64,000 nucleotides of DNA from Alteromonas sp. BL110 (GCF_003443615.1 NZ_CP031967.1:4394619-4458618); one strand, 5' to 3'; numbered from the stretch's first letter, positions 28,197 to 37,241 are shown. Notes: a model not told the origin generated them from the letters alone. Program-made: numbers and translations.

Positions 28197-29819
28197 TTAA
28201 GGTCTTGGTTCACCGCGCAGTTCGCTGGGGTTTTTTCCGGTAAGTCTCTTTACGGTACGGCGAAAATTAGTTAAGTCGTTTATGCCCATTGCACCTGCAG
28301 CAACCTCGTTGCTAACTTTATTTACGGACAAAAGCATCACTGCATAATTACATTGCACTTCTTCAGCTAACGAGCGAAAGCTAACACCAAATTCTTTTAA
28401 TTTTCGCTTCAAGGTCGCTACGCTGATACCCAACTTTTCTGCTAATTCAGGTAAACCGATGTTTGCGGTTTCTGTGCAAGATGCAAAGATGTAATGTCTG
28501 ACATAATCAGGCAAAGAAAGACGTTGTTGCAGTTCGGTTAGCGGCCTTTCTCTGAATAGCTTTGCGCTACTGTTTGATGGAATTTTTGAGAAGTACTGTG
28601 GTTCAGATTCGTTTGCTGCGTTACTTACTGGCTCTAAGGGCTGTAGCAATACATTTTTTTCAATACAAATACTGTTGAAAGGACTATTGAACGTTAATTT
28701 AATCCCTAGGTGTGTTTCATAATCCGCGATGTTCTTTGGTCGACTACCCGTAAACGTAAAAGACAAACTTATCCGCTTATTCGAAATGCTTTTCATCAGC
28801 GAAACGATACTTGCAAATGCCATTTCCATAGCGAATAAAGATAGCTTGCTGCTAACCCCAGTAAACCGGGGCACCAACACTATCGTGTTTGTGCTTTCGA
28901 AGCGCTGGAATTGACACAGCGGAAGGTTACACCATCTAAATGTTTGGCGTTGAGTGAGATGAAAAAGTAGCGCTTCTATGTTTTCACATGCCGCTAATAC
29001 GTGTAAAGGACTGCACTGCCACTGCGACGCTAATGCGCCACCGAGCAAAAAGCTAACGTCGCTACCTTTTGTCTGGGCCTGCACATTATTTAACAGCGAT
29101 ACATATTGTTTTATGCTTAGTCGCAAATTACTTTGTAACGCATCCTCAAAGATACCAGTACCACGCAGCAATTTATTTTTATTAGCACCTCGCGAAAGTG
29201 CTACATCCATAGCAGCCCGCACCAGCCAGCACCCAAGAATCGCCTTATCTTGAACAGACATCACTACGCTTGCACTACCAAAGACACCCATGCCAAGCTC
29301 GTCAGCATCCCCTTTTACAGAGACACCCATGCCAAGCTCATCAACATCCCCTTTTACAGAGACACCCATGCCAAGCTCATCAGCATCTCTTTTTACAGAG
29401 ACACCCATGCTAAGCTCGTCAACCTCTCCTTTTACAGAGACACCCATGCCAAGTTCATCAGCATCTCCTTTTACAGAGACACCCATGCCAAGTTCATCAG
29501 CATCTCCTTTTACAGAGACACCCATGCCAAGCTCATCAGCATCCCCTTTTACAGAGACACCCATGCCAAGCTCATCAGCATCCCCTTTTACAGAGACACC
29601 CATGCCAAGTTCATCAGCATCTCCTTTTACAGAGACACCCATGCCAAGTTCATCAGCATGTCCTTTTACAGAGACACCCATGCCAAGCTCATCAGCATAT
29701 CTTTTTACAGAGGCACCCATAGCAGAATAGTTTTTAGGGCAATTATGCTCAGCCTCTGCAGTGTGAGCATCTCTGCACTTAGGTGCACGCAGTGCTTCTA
29801 ATGGTAGTGTTAAATCCAT
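28197..29819 (-). CDS. AraC-family regulator with a 13-residue tandem-repeat N-terminal extension
   Basis: This 540-residue protein. Residues from about 187 onward form a conventional AraC-type regulator. An Arabinose_bd-like sensor region includes LRLSIKQYVSLLNNVQ. The C-terminal two-HTH domain has LPELAEKLGISVATLKRKLKEFG and VAAGAMGINDLTNFRRTVKRLTG. Before it lies a 33-residue leader and then 11 units of a 13-residue repeat, consensus MGVSVKGDADELG (residues 34-176), plus a partial twelfth. A natural ATG at 29261 (MSVQDK) begins just where the family homology begins, so the ancestral start may lie there and the repeat may be an added 5' extension. No strong ribosome site precedes 29819. The target genes are unknown; neighbours are nhaC and a GGDEF-like gene. 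Confidence 0.8.
   Translation of the reverse strand: MDLTLPLEALRAPKCRDAHTAEAEHNCPKNYSAMGASVKRYADELGMGVSVKGHADELGMGVSVKGDADELGMGVSVKGDADELGMGVSVKGDADELGMGVSVKGDADELGMGVSVKGDADELGMGVSVKGEVDELSMGVSVKRDADELGMGVSVKGDVDELGMGVSVKGDADELGMGVFGSASVVMSVQDKAILGCWLVRAAMDVALSRGANKNKLLRGTGIFEDALQSNLRLSIKQYVSLLNNVQAQTKGSDVSFLLGGALASQWQCSPLHVLAACENIEALLFHLTQRQTFRWCNLPLCQFQRFESTNTIVLVPRFTGVSSKLSLFAMEMAFASIVSLMKSISNKRISLSFTFTGSRPKNIADYETHLGIKLTFNSPFNSICIEKNVLLQPLEPVSNAANESEPQYFSKIPSNSSAKLFRERPLTELQQRLSLPDYVRHYIFASCTETANIGLPELAEKLGISVATLKRKLKEFGVSFRSLAEEVQCNYAVMLLSVNKVSNEVAAGAMGINDLTNFRRTVKRLTGKNPSELRGEPRP
29274..29732. repeat. 39-bp tandem array built on the GACACCCA element
   Basis: Eleven perfect GACACCCA cores lie at exact 39-bp spacing: 29283, 29322, 29361, 29400, 29439, 29478, 29517, 29556, 29595, 29634 and 29673. 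A twelfth, degenerate core starts near 29712. Each unit contains TTTACAGAGACACCCATGCC followed by AAG(C/T)TCATCAGCAT. Because 39 is a multiple of three, all copies stay in frame in the AraC-type gene, and other frames on the opposite strand also stay open. The units are nearly identical, so expansion is recent. Confidence 0.97.
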
Positions 29820-29866
29820 AAATAACTTACTGAAGGTATCTTCATTTACCCTTCACACCCCTTTGA

Positions 29867-30778
29867 CTAAGCTGCACTATCATGAGTTCGCTCAAGATCC
29901 AATAGCATACTGTTGAGCACGGTTGCTATGCGCTGGTTAGGCAACAGAGTTACTTGAGTGCTACGTGCGGTGGTGTAAATTGCATTTGCATTTTGACTGT
30001 GCCTAAAAGCAAGGTGTTGGATACTCGCTTTAATATCAGTGAGAATTAGGTCAGCCTGCATAGGCGAAATATCCGGCATTAAAATCGCAAAGCGATCACC
30101 TGCATAGCGACAAGCTAAATCTTGCTGCCGTAAATTCAAAATTACTAATTGCGCAATGTCGTGCAGGTATCTGTCGCCTTCCGAGTACCCATGCTTCTGA
30201 TTAAACAGAGAGAAATTATTAATATCAATGATGGCTAGAACGGCTGACTTACCGGAGTGCTGTTGCTTATTAATTTGTGCTCTCCAATACTCTGCGCGGT
30301 AAAGTTGCGTAATAGGGTCTATGGCGTCGTGATCGCGAAAATCCCATTCCCTGCGCCGCAATTGCAAGTTCAATGCGCGCTGCTCTAGGTGCCATTGGTA
30401 AAGCGCCGCTGTCATCACCACCATTCCTACGACTGCTGGATAAGACTCAATCATACTTATCCAGTAAGCGTCTTCTGGGTAATGAAAAAACTCATCTAAA
30501 AAGTCCAGGCTGGCGGAAAACAAAAACAAGCCTAGCCCTATTGTTAAAAGGCTAGTTACTTTTCCAGGAGGACGGCTAGCAAGGGCAGCAAGGGTCCATG
30601 CTAAGGTTAAAAAAGCGATACTTCCCTCCCCTAAAATATCTAGGTTTGATATCACAGCGCTTTCTTTCACGTCTCCGATTATACACGCTAAGCAAACGGC
30701 AAGCGTTACTACGCTTGCCGTAAATAGTAGCCAAAGCTTGTGATGGCGAAATTGTGTTGCGTTTGAAAAGGTAAACAT
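29867..30778 (-). CDS. Membrane GGDEF-domain protein with degenerate active site
   Basis: This 303-residue protein has five or so hydrophobic segments in residues 15-130, then a short linker and a GGDEF fold (DPITQLYRAEYWRAQI, IDINNFSLFNQKHGYSEGDRYL). The signature position reads AGDRF (226-230) in place of GGDEF. The loss of the first glycine and the E-to-R change should weaken or abolish cyclase activity. It may act as a GTP or c-di-GMP sensor or as a dead partner. It ends 47 nt before the AraC-type gene on the same strand, so they may be co-transcribed. Confidence 0.8.
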   Translation of the reverse strand: MFTFSNATQFRHHKLWLLFTASVVTLAVCLACIIGDVKESAVISNLDILGEGSIAFLTLAWTLAALASRPPGKVTSLLTIGLGLFLFSASLDFLDEFFHYPEDAYWISMIESYPAVVGMVVMTAALYQWHLEQRALNLQLRRREWDFRDHDAIDPITQLYRAEYWRAQINKQQHSGKSAVLAIIDINNFSLFNQKHGYSEGDRYLHDIAQLVILNLRQQDLACRYAGDRFAILMPDISPMQADLILTDIKASIQHLAFRHSQNANAIYTTARSTQVTLLPNQRIATVLNSMLLDLERTHDSAA

Positions 30779-30887
30779 ATTGCTCTCTTTGGGGTTACCT
30801 CGTGGTGAACGACCTCACATATCAAATTTACGTGCGAAAGCGCTCAAAATAGAACGAGAGTCTTGCCCAATTCTGCTGAAACTGTCG

Positions 30888-31008
30888 AGGGTCAGTTTGG
30901 CTCATCAATGTGACATCTTGATGGCAACCTATTCAAGAAACGCCTAGATAAAAGCGTAAATCACACAAAATCAGCAACTTGATTAAGGGTCAATTTAGCT
31001 CAATCAAT
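30888..31008. repeat. Pair of imperfect direct repeats, possible operator sites
   Basis: AGGGTCAGTTTGGCTCATCA (from 30888) and AGGGTCAATTTAGCTCAATC (from 30986) are related sequences 98 bp apart upstream of the receptor gene. They could be paired regulator sites. No known regulator consensus is recognised. Confidence 0.5.
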
Positions 31009-31055
31009 TGCGAATAAGTGACAATTATCTAAAGCGCCCTACTTATTCCATCAAA

Positions 31056-31073
31056 TCGTCATATAACTGTCAT
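31056..31073 (+). promoter_or_regulatory. PHO box (PhoB binding site)
   Basis: TCGTCAT, spacer ATAA, CTGTCAT: two 7-bp direct repeats with a 4-bp AT spacer, the form of a PhoB site (CTGTCAT consensus). It lies 81 nt upstream of a TonB receptor gene that is followed by a phytase gene, which fits phosphate-starvation control. Confidence 0.75.
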
Positions 31074-31153
31074 GCAGCATTCTTAGGGTACTTAGTCATT
31101 AACTTAGCACGTACTTAACACGCCTTTTGACTGTTTAATTGACTGGAAAATAA

Positions 31154-33859
31154 ATGAAAATTAAAACCGCCTATTCATCTCTTACACTTGCTTGCATAAC
31201 GGCATTGGGTCTCACCGTGGCTTCACCTGTTTCAGCTTCTGATGGCATAATTATCGGCTCCGTTAAAGATGCTGCGAAGGCACGCAGCTATGCCGGAGCA
31301 CAAATAAAAATTATCGAATTAGGACTTAGCACCGAAGCAGGCAGAGATGGTACGTTTCGCTTTCCATCTATTCCCGAGGGTACTTACACATTAGAAGTTT
31401 CTTACCTTGGTGAACAAACCATCACTCAAGATATTAAGGTGACAGATAACGGCATCGCCCGCGCAGCTGTAGAGCTTGGCAACGGAGACACTATTGATGA
31501 AATATTGGTACGCGGACAACGAAGCGGACAAGCAAGCGCAATCAATCAGCAAAGAGCATCAGACCGCATTTCTTCCATTATATCAGCTGATGCTATTGGA
31601 CAATTTCCAGACCAAAATGCTGCAGAGTCGCTGCAACGCTTACCTGGCTTATCTATCGAGCGAGATCAAGGTGAAGGTCGTTTCGTTGGGATCCGTGGAA
31701 TCGACCCTAACCTGAATAACGTAACCATCAACGGGTTAAATATTCCTTCACCGGAGTCAGGGGTACGTTCAGTGGCACTCGACGTAATTCCGTCTGAGCT
31801 TATTCAAACCTTGGAAGTATCTAAATCTGTGACCCCAGATATGGACGGCGATGCAATTGGTGGCTCGGTAGCCGTTAAGAGCGTAAGCGCCTTTGACAAA
31901 GCGCGCGATACCGCTAGCGTGACGGTACAGGCAAGTCAAAACGACTTGCGTGATCAAATCAGTCCAAAGTTGTCCGGGACTTTTACCAAAAAACTTTCAT
32001 CAAAATGGGGGGTGGCTGGCGCTGTCTCTTATTTTGACAGAGACTTTGGTTCAGACAATGTAGAAAGTAATGGTGATGATGAACTTGAACAGCGTCATTA
32101 CACCATCACCCGCGAGCGTTTAGGTAGTGCATTAAATATTGATTTTCGCCCCGATTTCAACAACCAGTATTTTCTTCGCACACTCTATAGCGAGTTTTCT
32201 GACGATGAATTTCGCCAGGGCAACATATTTACGTTCGATAGCGAAGACTCGGAAATAGAAAGAGAAAGTAAAGACCGTTTCGAAAGCCAAAGTATATTTA
32301 CCGTGGCGTTAGGTGGTGAACATCAATTAAAAACTTGGGCAGCCAACTGGCAACTTGGATATGCGAAGTCTGATGAAGACGAACCCGACGCCCTGTACTA
32401 CGTCTTTAAAACTGAAAATGACAGTATTGACGCAGACCTAAACACAATTCGCCCTACTGTCTCACAAAACGCGGATGCCATGGACTTATCAACCTACGAG
32501 GTCGATGAGATTAGCTTTGAAGATAACTATACTAAAGACACCGAAACCAGCATTAAATTCGATGTAGCACGCCCTCTTAATCTTGGTGGTTACATTGGCG
32601 AATTAAAAATGGGGTCTAAATACCGCAGCCGAGAAAAAGACCGAGACAGCAGCATTGCAATTTTCGACGGTGACTTTGACGAGGTAGATGCTTCTCAGTT
32701 TGGCGCTGCAAGTCCAGGCTATTCACTCGATGACTTCGGACCAGGGCTCGATCGAGGTGAAATGCGCAGTTACTTCAACGACAACCGCGGTAGTCTAGAA
32801 TTAGACAGCCTAAATTCTGAAGTAGAGTCTCGCGGTGCTACCTATGTAAATGAAGAAGATATTTTTGCTGCTTACATCATGGGTAGCGTAGACATTGATA
32901 AGCTTCATCTTGTTGCGGGTGTTCGCTATGAGCGCACCGACTTTTCTACATCTGGTATGCGAGTAGAGCTAGTAGAAAACGAAGAAACCGACGTTGAAGA
33001 AGTCGTTAACACACCATGGGAAGCGGAGCGTGACTATAGCCACTGGTTACCCAGCTTGAACGCTAGGTATACTTTTTCAGATAAACTTCAGCTTCGCGCC
33101 GCTTATACGCAGACTATCTCAAGACCTAAATTTGAAGACGTAGCGGCATTCCAAATCATTGAGAGCAAAACAGAAGAAGACGATGGCGCATTTGTCACTG
33201 AGCGCGCAGCCGAAGTTGGCAACCCGGAGCTTCAGCCTTATGAAGCACAAAACCTCGATTTATCGATTGAATACTATCCAGGCGATATTGGCGTTATGTC
33301 AGCAGGGTTGTTCTACAAGAATATTGACAACTTTGTTGTATATGCTGATGTTGCTGGCACCACAGGCTGGGAGGGTTTTGAAGAAGTTGTACAGCCAATA
33401 AATGGTGACTCTGCCAATTTAACGGGCTTAGAACTTTCTTGGGTAAAAGCTTTCAATAACGGCTTTATTGTTTCTGCTAACGCCACCTTTACCGACTCAG
33501 AAGCGACAACTTTCTTAGACGGCGAAAAATTCGAAACTCATTTACCGAACCAGTCAGACCGCATTGGCAACTTAACCATTGGATACGAAGCCAATGACTT
33601 CAGCGTGCGTTTAGCTACCACCTATAAGAGTGACAATTTCGAAGAAATTGATGGCGACATGCTGAGATTCGAAGACGACCACATTCAGGTTGATTTCATG
33701 GCACGCTACTACATTAACAATAGCTTACAGGTCTATTTCAACGGCATTAACTTGGGTGACGAACCCTTCTACAACTATTTTGATACGCGCAGCCAAAATG
33801 CACAGTATGAAGAGTACGGGCGCACCTTTGAGCTTGGCTTTACCTGGCAGCTTAATTAA
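31154..33859 (+). CDS. TonB-dependent outer-membrane receptor, probably for phytate or another organophosphate
   Basis: This 901-residue receptor has a signal peptide (LTLACITALGLTVASPVSA). A carboxypeptidase-regulatory-like beta domain spans about residues 30-105. A TonB-box-like segment (DEILVRGQ) follows, then the plug (SIISADAIGQFPDQNAAESLQRLPG, RFVGIRGIDPNLNNVTINGL), then a 22-strand-type barrel ending ELGFTWQLN. Architecture fits the large oar-like/TonB-Xanth-Caul receptors of marine gammaproteobacteria. The substrate is inferred only from the phytase gene 143 nt downstream and the PHO box upstream. Confidence 0.9.
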   Translation: MKIKTAYSSLTLACITALGLTVASPVSASDGIIIGSVKDAAKARSYAGAQIKIIELGLSTEAGRDGTFRFPSIPEGTYTLEVSYLGEQTITQDIKVTDNGIARAAVELGNGDTIDEILVRGQRSGQASAINQQRASDRISSIISADAIGQFPDQNAAESLQRLPGLSIERDQGEGRFVGIRGIDPNLNNVTINGLNIPSPESGVRSVALDVIPSELIQTLEVSKSVTPDMDGDAIGGSVAVKSVSAFDKARDTASVTVQASQNDLRDQISPKLSGTFTKKLSSKWGVAGAVSYFDRDFGSDNVESNGDDELEQRHYTITRERLGSALNIDFRPDFNNQYFLRTLYSEFSDDEFRQGNIFTFDSEDSEIERESKDRFESQSIFTVALGGEHQLKTWAANWQLGYAKSDEDEPDALYYVFKTENDSIDADLNTIRPTVSQNADAMDLSTYEVDEISFEDNYTKDTETSIKFDVARPLNLGGYIGELKMGSKYRSREKDRDSSIAIFDGDFDEVDASQFGAASPGYSLDDFGPGLDRGEMRSYFNDNRGSLELDSLNSEVESRGATYVNEEDIFAAYIMGSVDIDKLHLVAGVRYERTDFSTSGMRVELVENEETDVEEVVNTPWEAERDYSHWLPSLNARYTFSDKLQLRAAYTQTISRPKFEDVAAFQIIESKTEEDDGAFVTERAAEVGNPELQPYEAQNLDLSIEYYPGDIGVMSAGLFYKNIDNFVVYADVAGTTGWEGFEEVVQPINGDSANLTGLELSWVKAFNNGFIVSANATFTDSEATTFLDGEKFETHLPNQSDRIGNLTIGYEANDFSVRLATTYKSDNFEEIDGDMLRFEDDHIQVDFMARYYINNSLQVYFNGINLGDEPFYNYFDTRSQNAQYEEYGRTFELGFTWQLN

Positions 33860-34002
33860 GTACGTTTATCAATAGTTAATTAGCAAGGATGAGGTCATAT
33901 GTTGTTTGGCCTCCCCATTTCAATTAGTTCTCTTAAGACCATGCTTTACTTGTACGGTAGAGCATGTGCTTATACTTAGAAAGTTTCAGGACAATAATAA
34001 CA

Positions 34003-36486
34003 ATGACCAAACAGCGTCACATTCAATACTCTTATAGAGTTAAAAGTAAAATAGCAACGATTTTAAGCGCATGTTTAGCTTTATTTAGTTGCGCAGCCGC
34101 CAATACAGCGAATATTGCCGCAGACAGCAACAACTGGCTAACAAAAAACGACGACCACGAATTAGTACTACCGCTAACAAAGCTTGAAAGCGGTTTTACC
34201 CTAACCCTGCACTACAAAGCCAAAAATAACGAAGACACCCATGCTAGTACCCAGCAACTTACTTATGATGACTCCCATGTCAACAATAGCGGCAAGAACC
34301 CCCGCCCTAAAATTCAGAAAGGAACACGGGCTAAAGGTGCTTACGAAGACATCCATACAAGCATAACAAACAACATAGACACCCACGTAAAAACTGAGAA
34401 AAACACTTACATAGACACCCATGTTATCAATATTATCGTGAAAGAACTCGAGGGTGTCTCATTAAGTAATTCGTTGGGAAAGGAAAAATTCATTGCGGGG
34501 AATTACAACGTAGTAAATGCTGAAGTTGTATTACATCAAACGAAGCAATGGGTGTCTTTGGTAATGTTTAACAACGATACTCAATACATAGAAGCTTACC
34601 GCATTACCCCAGAGACCCTTGACGTTAACCAACAATCAAAGCAACTAACTAAAGGGTCTGAAGCTATTTGCGCTGCAACATTGGGTGATGGTGAATTAGA
34701 AATCATCAACATTGATGCTACTGGCACACTACATCAGTATGAAGTTCACAACGGAAGCTTTTTGTCGCTTCGCGACTTTGCGATAGGACCGGGTATTAAA
34801 AGCTGCGCCCTAAATACCGATACTGAAACCTTATATCTAGCCGACGAATATGCCGGCGTTTGGCAGCTAGATACCAATATTGAAAGTGAGCTAGCGAAAA
34901 ACCTCATTTTTTATAATCAAGATGTTGCTATTGAAGGTGTGGCAACCCTGCCATCCATTCGAATGCAAGACGGCATGGGTGTCACCCCAATGCATTCCAC
35001 CCCAACGCAAGATAACATGGGTGTCTCTGCTTGGGTTACACCAACGCAAGGAAACATGGGTGTCTCTGCTTTGTTTCTACCCTCAATATCGAAGCAAGAT
35101 AGCGTGGGAGTCTCCGCTTGGGTTAGCCCCGCTGTCAGCGGAGTGTGGTTTCAAGCCCCATGTCTGACGCAGTTTGTCTCGCTTGTTTATGATGTAGGAG
35201 ATGGCAACTCGGCATTTAAGGTAAACAATGCAGATGGTAAAACTACCTTTGTTCAGCCTGAATTCGTCCATTTATCGCTAAATAGCGAAGAACAAACCAT
35301 TTCTCTTATTGTTGATGATGACCAATCAGGTAACTTTTTTTACACACAGCTTTCATCAGAATTAAGCAACGCACTACTCAATAGTCAGTGCGACACCGGT
35401 CTTGCAAACGTCACTAGCAGAGACACCCATACAAAAGCCACCAATACAAACGAAAGTGAGTATGGAATTATCAGTGTTACACCTGAAATCGAAACCGAAC
35501 CGGTAGAAAATTATGGTGATGCTGCTGACGACCCAGCCATTTGGGTTAACTCACTCATCCCAGAGCAAAGTCGCGTTTTCGGCACAGACAAAAAAGGAGC
35601 CCTCAATAGCTACGACTTATCCGGTAAGCTAATCCAAAGCCTGCCTGTAGGCAGAGTAAATAACGTTGACGTGGGATACCGTGTATCTGTTGAAACAAAA
35701 GACGTTCAAAAAAGTGATACTTCGACATTTGATATTGCAGTAGCATCAAACCGTTCAAATAACAGTCTGTCAGTATTTGAAATAGATAAACGCGGGGACA
35801 TGGTTCACCTTGGTGATATTAGCACTACGCTTAGTGATATCTATGGCTTGTGTATGTTTGTATCAAACGGCGTAGCCCAAGTGTTTGCAAACGATACCAG
35901 CGGACGCTTTGAACGATATCATCTATCTATTAATACAGCCAAAACCCTCAATGGGCGCTTAACACAGTCATTTTCGCTACCTTCACAACCTGAAGGATGC
36001 GTGGTAAATACTAAAACAAATACTGCCTACCTCGGTGAAGAAGGCGCTGGTATATGGGCTTTGAACGTGAGCTCAAGTAACGAAGAGCCTCGCTTCATTG
36101 CGAAAATAGTGGCGCCTGTAGAATCAGATGTAGAAGGGCTGGGCCTTTTCGATGTAGACGCCCAACCCTACCTTATTGCCTCTAGCCAGGGCAATGATAG
36201 TTACGCTATCTATAAAATTCACCGCGAAAAACCTGATGCACTTAAGTTTATTGGACTCATTCAAATCACTGCCGACAAGGCCCGGCAAATAGACGGCGCA
36301 TCAGAAACAGATGGGCTTGATGTAACCAATGCGAACCTTGGGGAAAGATTTACCGAGGGCCTTTGGGTGGTTCAAGATGGCCGAAACGTAATGCCCAGCC
36401 AAACACAGAACTTCAAGTTAGTAAGTGGTACGTCGCTAAAAAATTCAATAAGAAAACTTGCTGAAGATACCGATAGATTTATGTAG
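34003..36486 (+). CDS. Two-domain beta-propeller phytase (3-phytase), exported
   Basis: This 827-residue product has a signal segment ending in ALFSCAAA and may be a lipoprotein. The C-terminal half is a beta-propeller phytase: NYGDAADDPAIWVN near residue 505, FGTDKKGALNSYDLSGK, VASNRSNNSLSVFEID, SQPEGCVVN, DVEGLGLFD and SSQGNDSYAIY. Those acidic residues bind calcium and phosphate in the family. The N-terminal half is a weaker, incomplete propeller, as in other dual-domain phytases. The segments between the two carry repeat-encoded DTH(A/V) and MGVS stretches. ATG 34003 is chosen because the longer frame from 33964 puts 13 extra residues before the signal peptide. It would release phosphate from phytate outside the cytoplasm. 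Confidence 0.82.
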   Translation: MTKQRHIQYSYRVKSKIATILSACLALFSCAAANTANIAADSNNWLTKNDDHELVLPLTKLESGFTLTLHYKAKNNEDTHASTQQLTYDDSHVNNSGKNPRPKIQKGTRAKGAYEDIHTSITNNIDTHVKTEKNTYIDTHVINIIVKELEGVSLSNSLGKEKFIAGNYNVVNAEVVLHQTKQWVSLVMFNNDTQYIEAYRITPETLDVNQQSKQLTKGSEAICAATLGDGELEIINIDATGTLHQYEVHNGSFLSLRDFAIGPGIKSCALNTDTETLYLADEYAGVWQLDTNIESELAKNLIFYNQDVAIEGVATLPSIRMQDGMGVTPMHSTPTQDNMGVSAWVTPTQGNMGVSALFLPSISKQDSVGVSAWVSPAVSGVWFQAPCLTQFVSLVYDVGDGNSAFKVNNADGKTTFVQPEFVHLSLNSEEQTISLIVDDDQSGNFFYTQLSSELSNALLNSQCDTGLANVTSRDTHTKATNTNESEYGIISVTPEIETEPVENYGDAADDPAIWVNSLIPEQSRVFGTDKKGALNSYDLSGKLIQSLPVGRVNNVDVGYRVSVETKDVQKSDTSTFDIAVASNRSNNSLSVFEIDKRGDMVHLGDISTTLSDIYGLCMFVSNGVAQVFANDTSGRFERYHLSINTAKTLNGRLTQSFSLPSQPEGCVVNTKTNTAYLGEEGAGIWALNVSSSNEEPRFIAKIVAPVESDVEGLGLFDVDAQPYLIASSQGNDSYAIYKIHREKPDALKFIGLIQITADKARQIDGASETDGLDVTNANLGERFTEGLWVVQDGRNVMPSQTQNFKLVSGTSLKNSIRKLAEDTDRFM
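34234..35429. repeat. Cluster of GACACCCA/TGGGTGTC elements inside the phytase gene
   Basis: Perfect plus-orientation cores lie at 34234, 34378, 34414 and 35422 and encode DTH. Perfect reverse cores lie at 34549, 34976, 35018 and 35057; the last three encode MGV(T/S). Variants lie near 34270, 34348, 34451 and 35105. Spacing among 34976, 35018 and 35057 is 42 and 39 bp, recalling the 39-bp array at 29.3 kb. Confidence 0.9.
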
Positions 36487-36522
36487 TTTTGTAACAGATA
36501 ACGTTAGTAAAAAGAGAAATTA

Positions 36523-36555
36523 AAAAGAGGCGTTAAACATGTTATCGCCTCTTTT
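36523..36555 (+). terminator. Terminator after the phytase gene
   Basis: AAAAGAGGCG (36523-36532) pairs with CGCCTCTTTT (36546-36555), a 10-bp stem with its T-run inside the 3' arm, 36 nt past the phytase stop. Confidence 0.8.
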
Positions 36556-36643
36556 AACAATACAAGGTCTCTTAATCAGAAATGGCTTAGAGCCGGCAGC
36601 ACTAAGGCCGCACTAACAATCGGATACTGCGTTGCCAAATTAG

Positions 36644-37063
36644 CTAACCCGCTCGCTGGTACCCGTCATTTAATTGAACGTCAATAGCGCGAAGCACGGC
36701 CGTTCGGTTAATTGAGCCTAAAAGCACGCCATCATCATCTACAACCGGGTAAACCCGTGGCTTTTCCTTAAGCAACAATTGCGCTAGTTCTATTACTGAC
36801 ATGTAAGGCTTAACCGAAACCACCGGCGTTTTCATGATTTCCCCTACCCTACAAATTTGTTCGCGATAGTAGCTAGAGGCAATCATTTGAGCGATACAGT
36901 CTTGTTCGGATAAAAAGCCCACGACTTTTCCCTTTACATCAAGTACAGGCCCACCACTTTGCCCATTAGCTAATAGCACTTCAACAGCCTGCGCTACCGG
37001 CATATCGACATGAAGCTTGACAGGGTGAGTATTCATATAATCACTGACTTGCAACGATTCCAT
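36644..37063 (-). CDS. Two-CBS-domain protein
   Basis: This 139-residue protein consists of two CBS domains. The first is at about residues 1-60 (MNTHPVKLHVDMPVAQAVEVLLANGQSGGPVLDVKGKVVGFLSEQD). The second is at about 72-130 (MKTPVVSVKPYMSVIELAQLLLKEKPRVYPVVDDDGVLLGSINR). Such stand-alone pairs bind adenine nucleotides and usually regulate a partner. No partner is evident here. Preceded and followed by unrelated genes. Confidence 0.88.
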   Translation of the reverse strand: MESLQVSDYMNTHPVKLHVDMPVAQAVEVLLANGQSGGPVLDVKGKVVGFLSEQDCIAQMIASSYYREQICRVGEIMKTPVVSVKPYMSVIELAQLLLKEKPRVYPVVDDDGVLLGSINRTAVLRAIDVQLNDGYQRAG

Positions 37064-37241
37064 TTTCGATTCTCCAGCCGTGGCGCCTAATGTGACCGAT
37101 ACTGCGACTATTGGGCGTTACGGCACTTCAATTATTATTAACCACACGTGAAAGCAATTTTCGCTATCACTTTAAGATTAGACGTTTCGTTGAATACAAG
37201 CCAGTAAATTTAACATTAAAGTAACAACCGCTTTTAAATGT

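Larger units (their letters stand above)
30779..31153 (+). promoter_or_regulatory. Regulatory region of the TonB receptor-phytase unit
   Basis: This divergent intergenic space contains two imperfect 22-bp direct repeats (from 30888 and 30986) and a PHO box at 31056-31073. No gene is seen. It separates the GGDEF-like gene from the receptor gene. Confidence 0.6.

Noticed and set aside
29274..29732. CRISPR array
   Set aside because: Units are contiguous and near identical with no unique spacers, and no cas genes are nearby.
29250..29801. Long open frames on the plus strand (183 and 146 codons) across the 39-bp array
   Set aside because: The array period is a multiple of three, so stops are absent in several frames at once. 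The sequences are pure repeats and lack family matches. The minus-strand AraC-type frame is the only one joined to a real domain.
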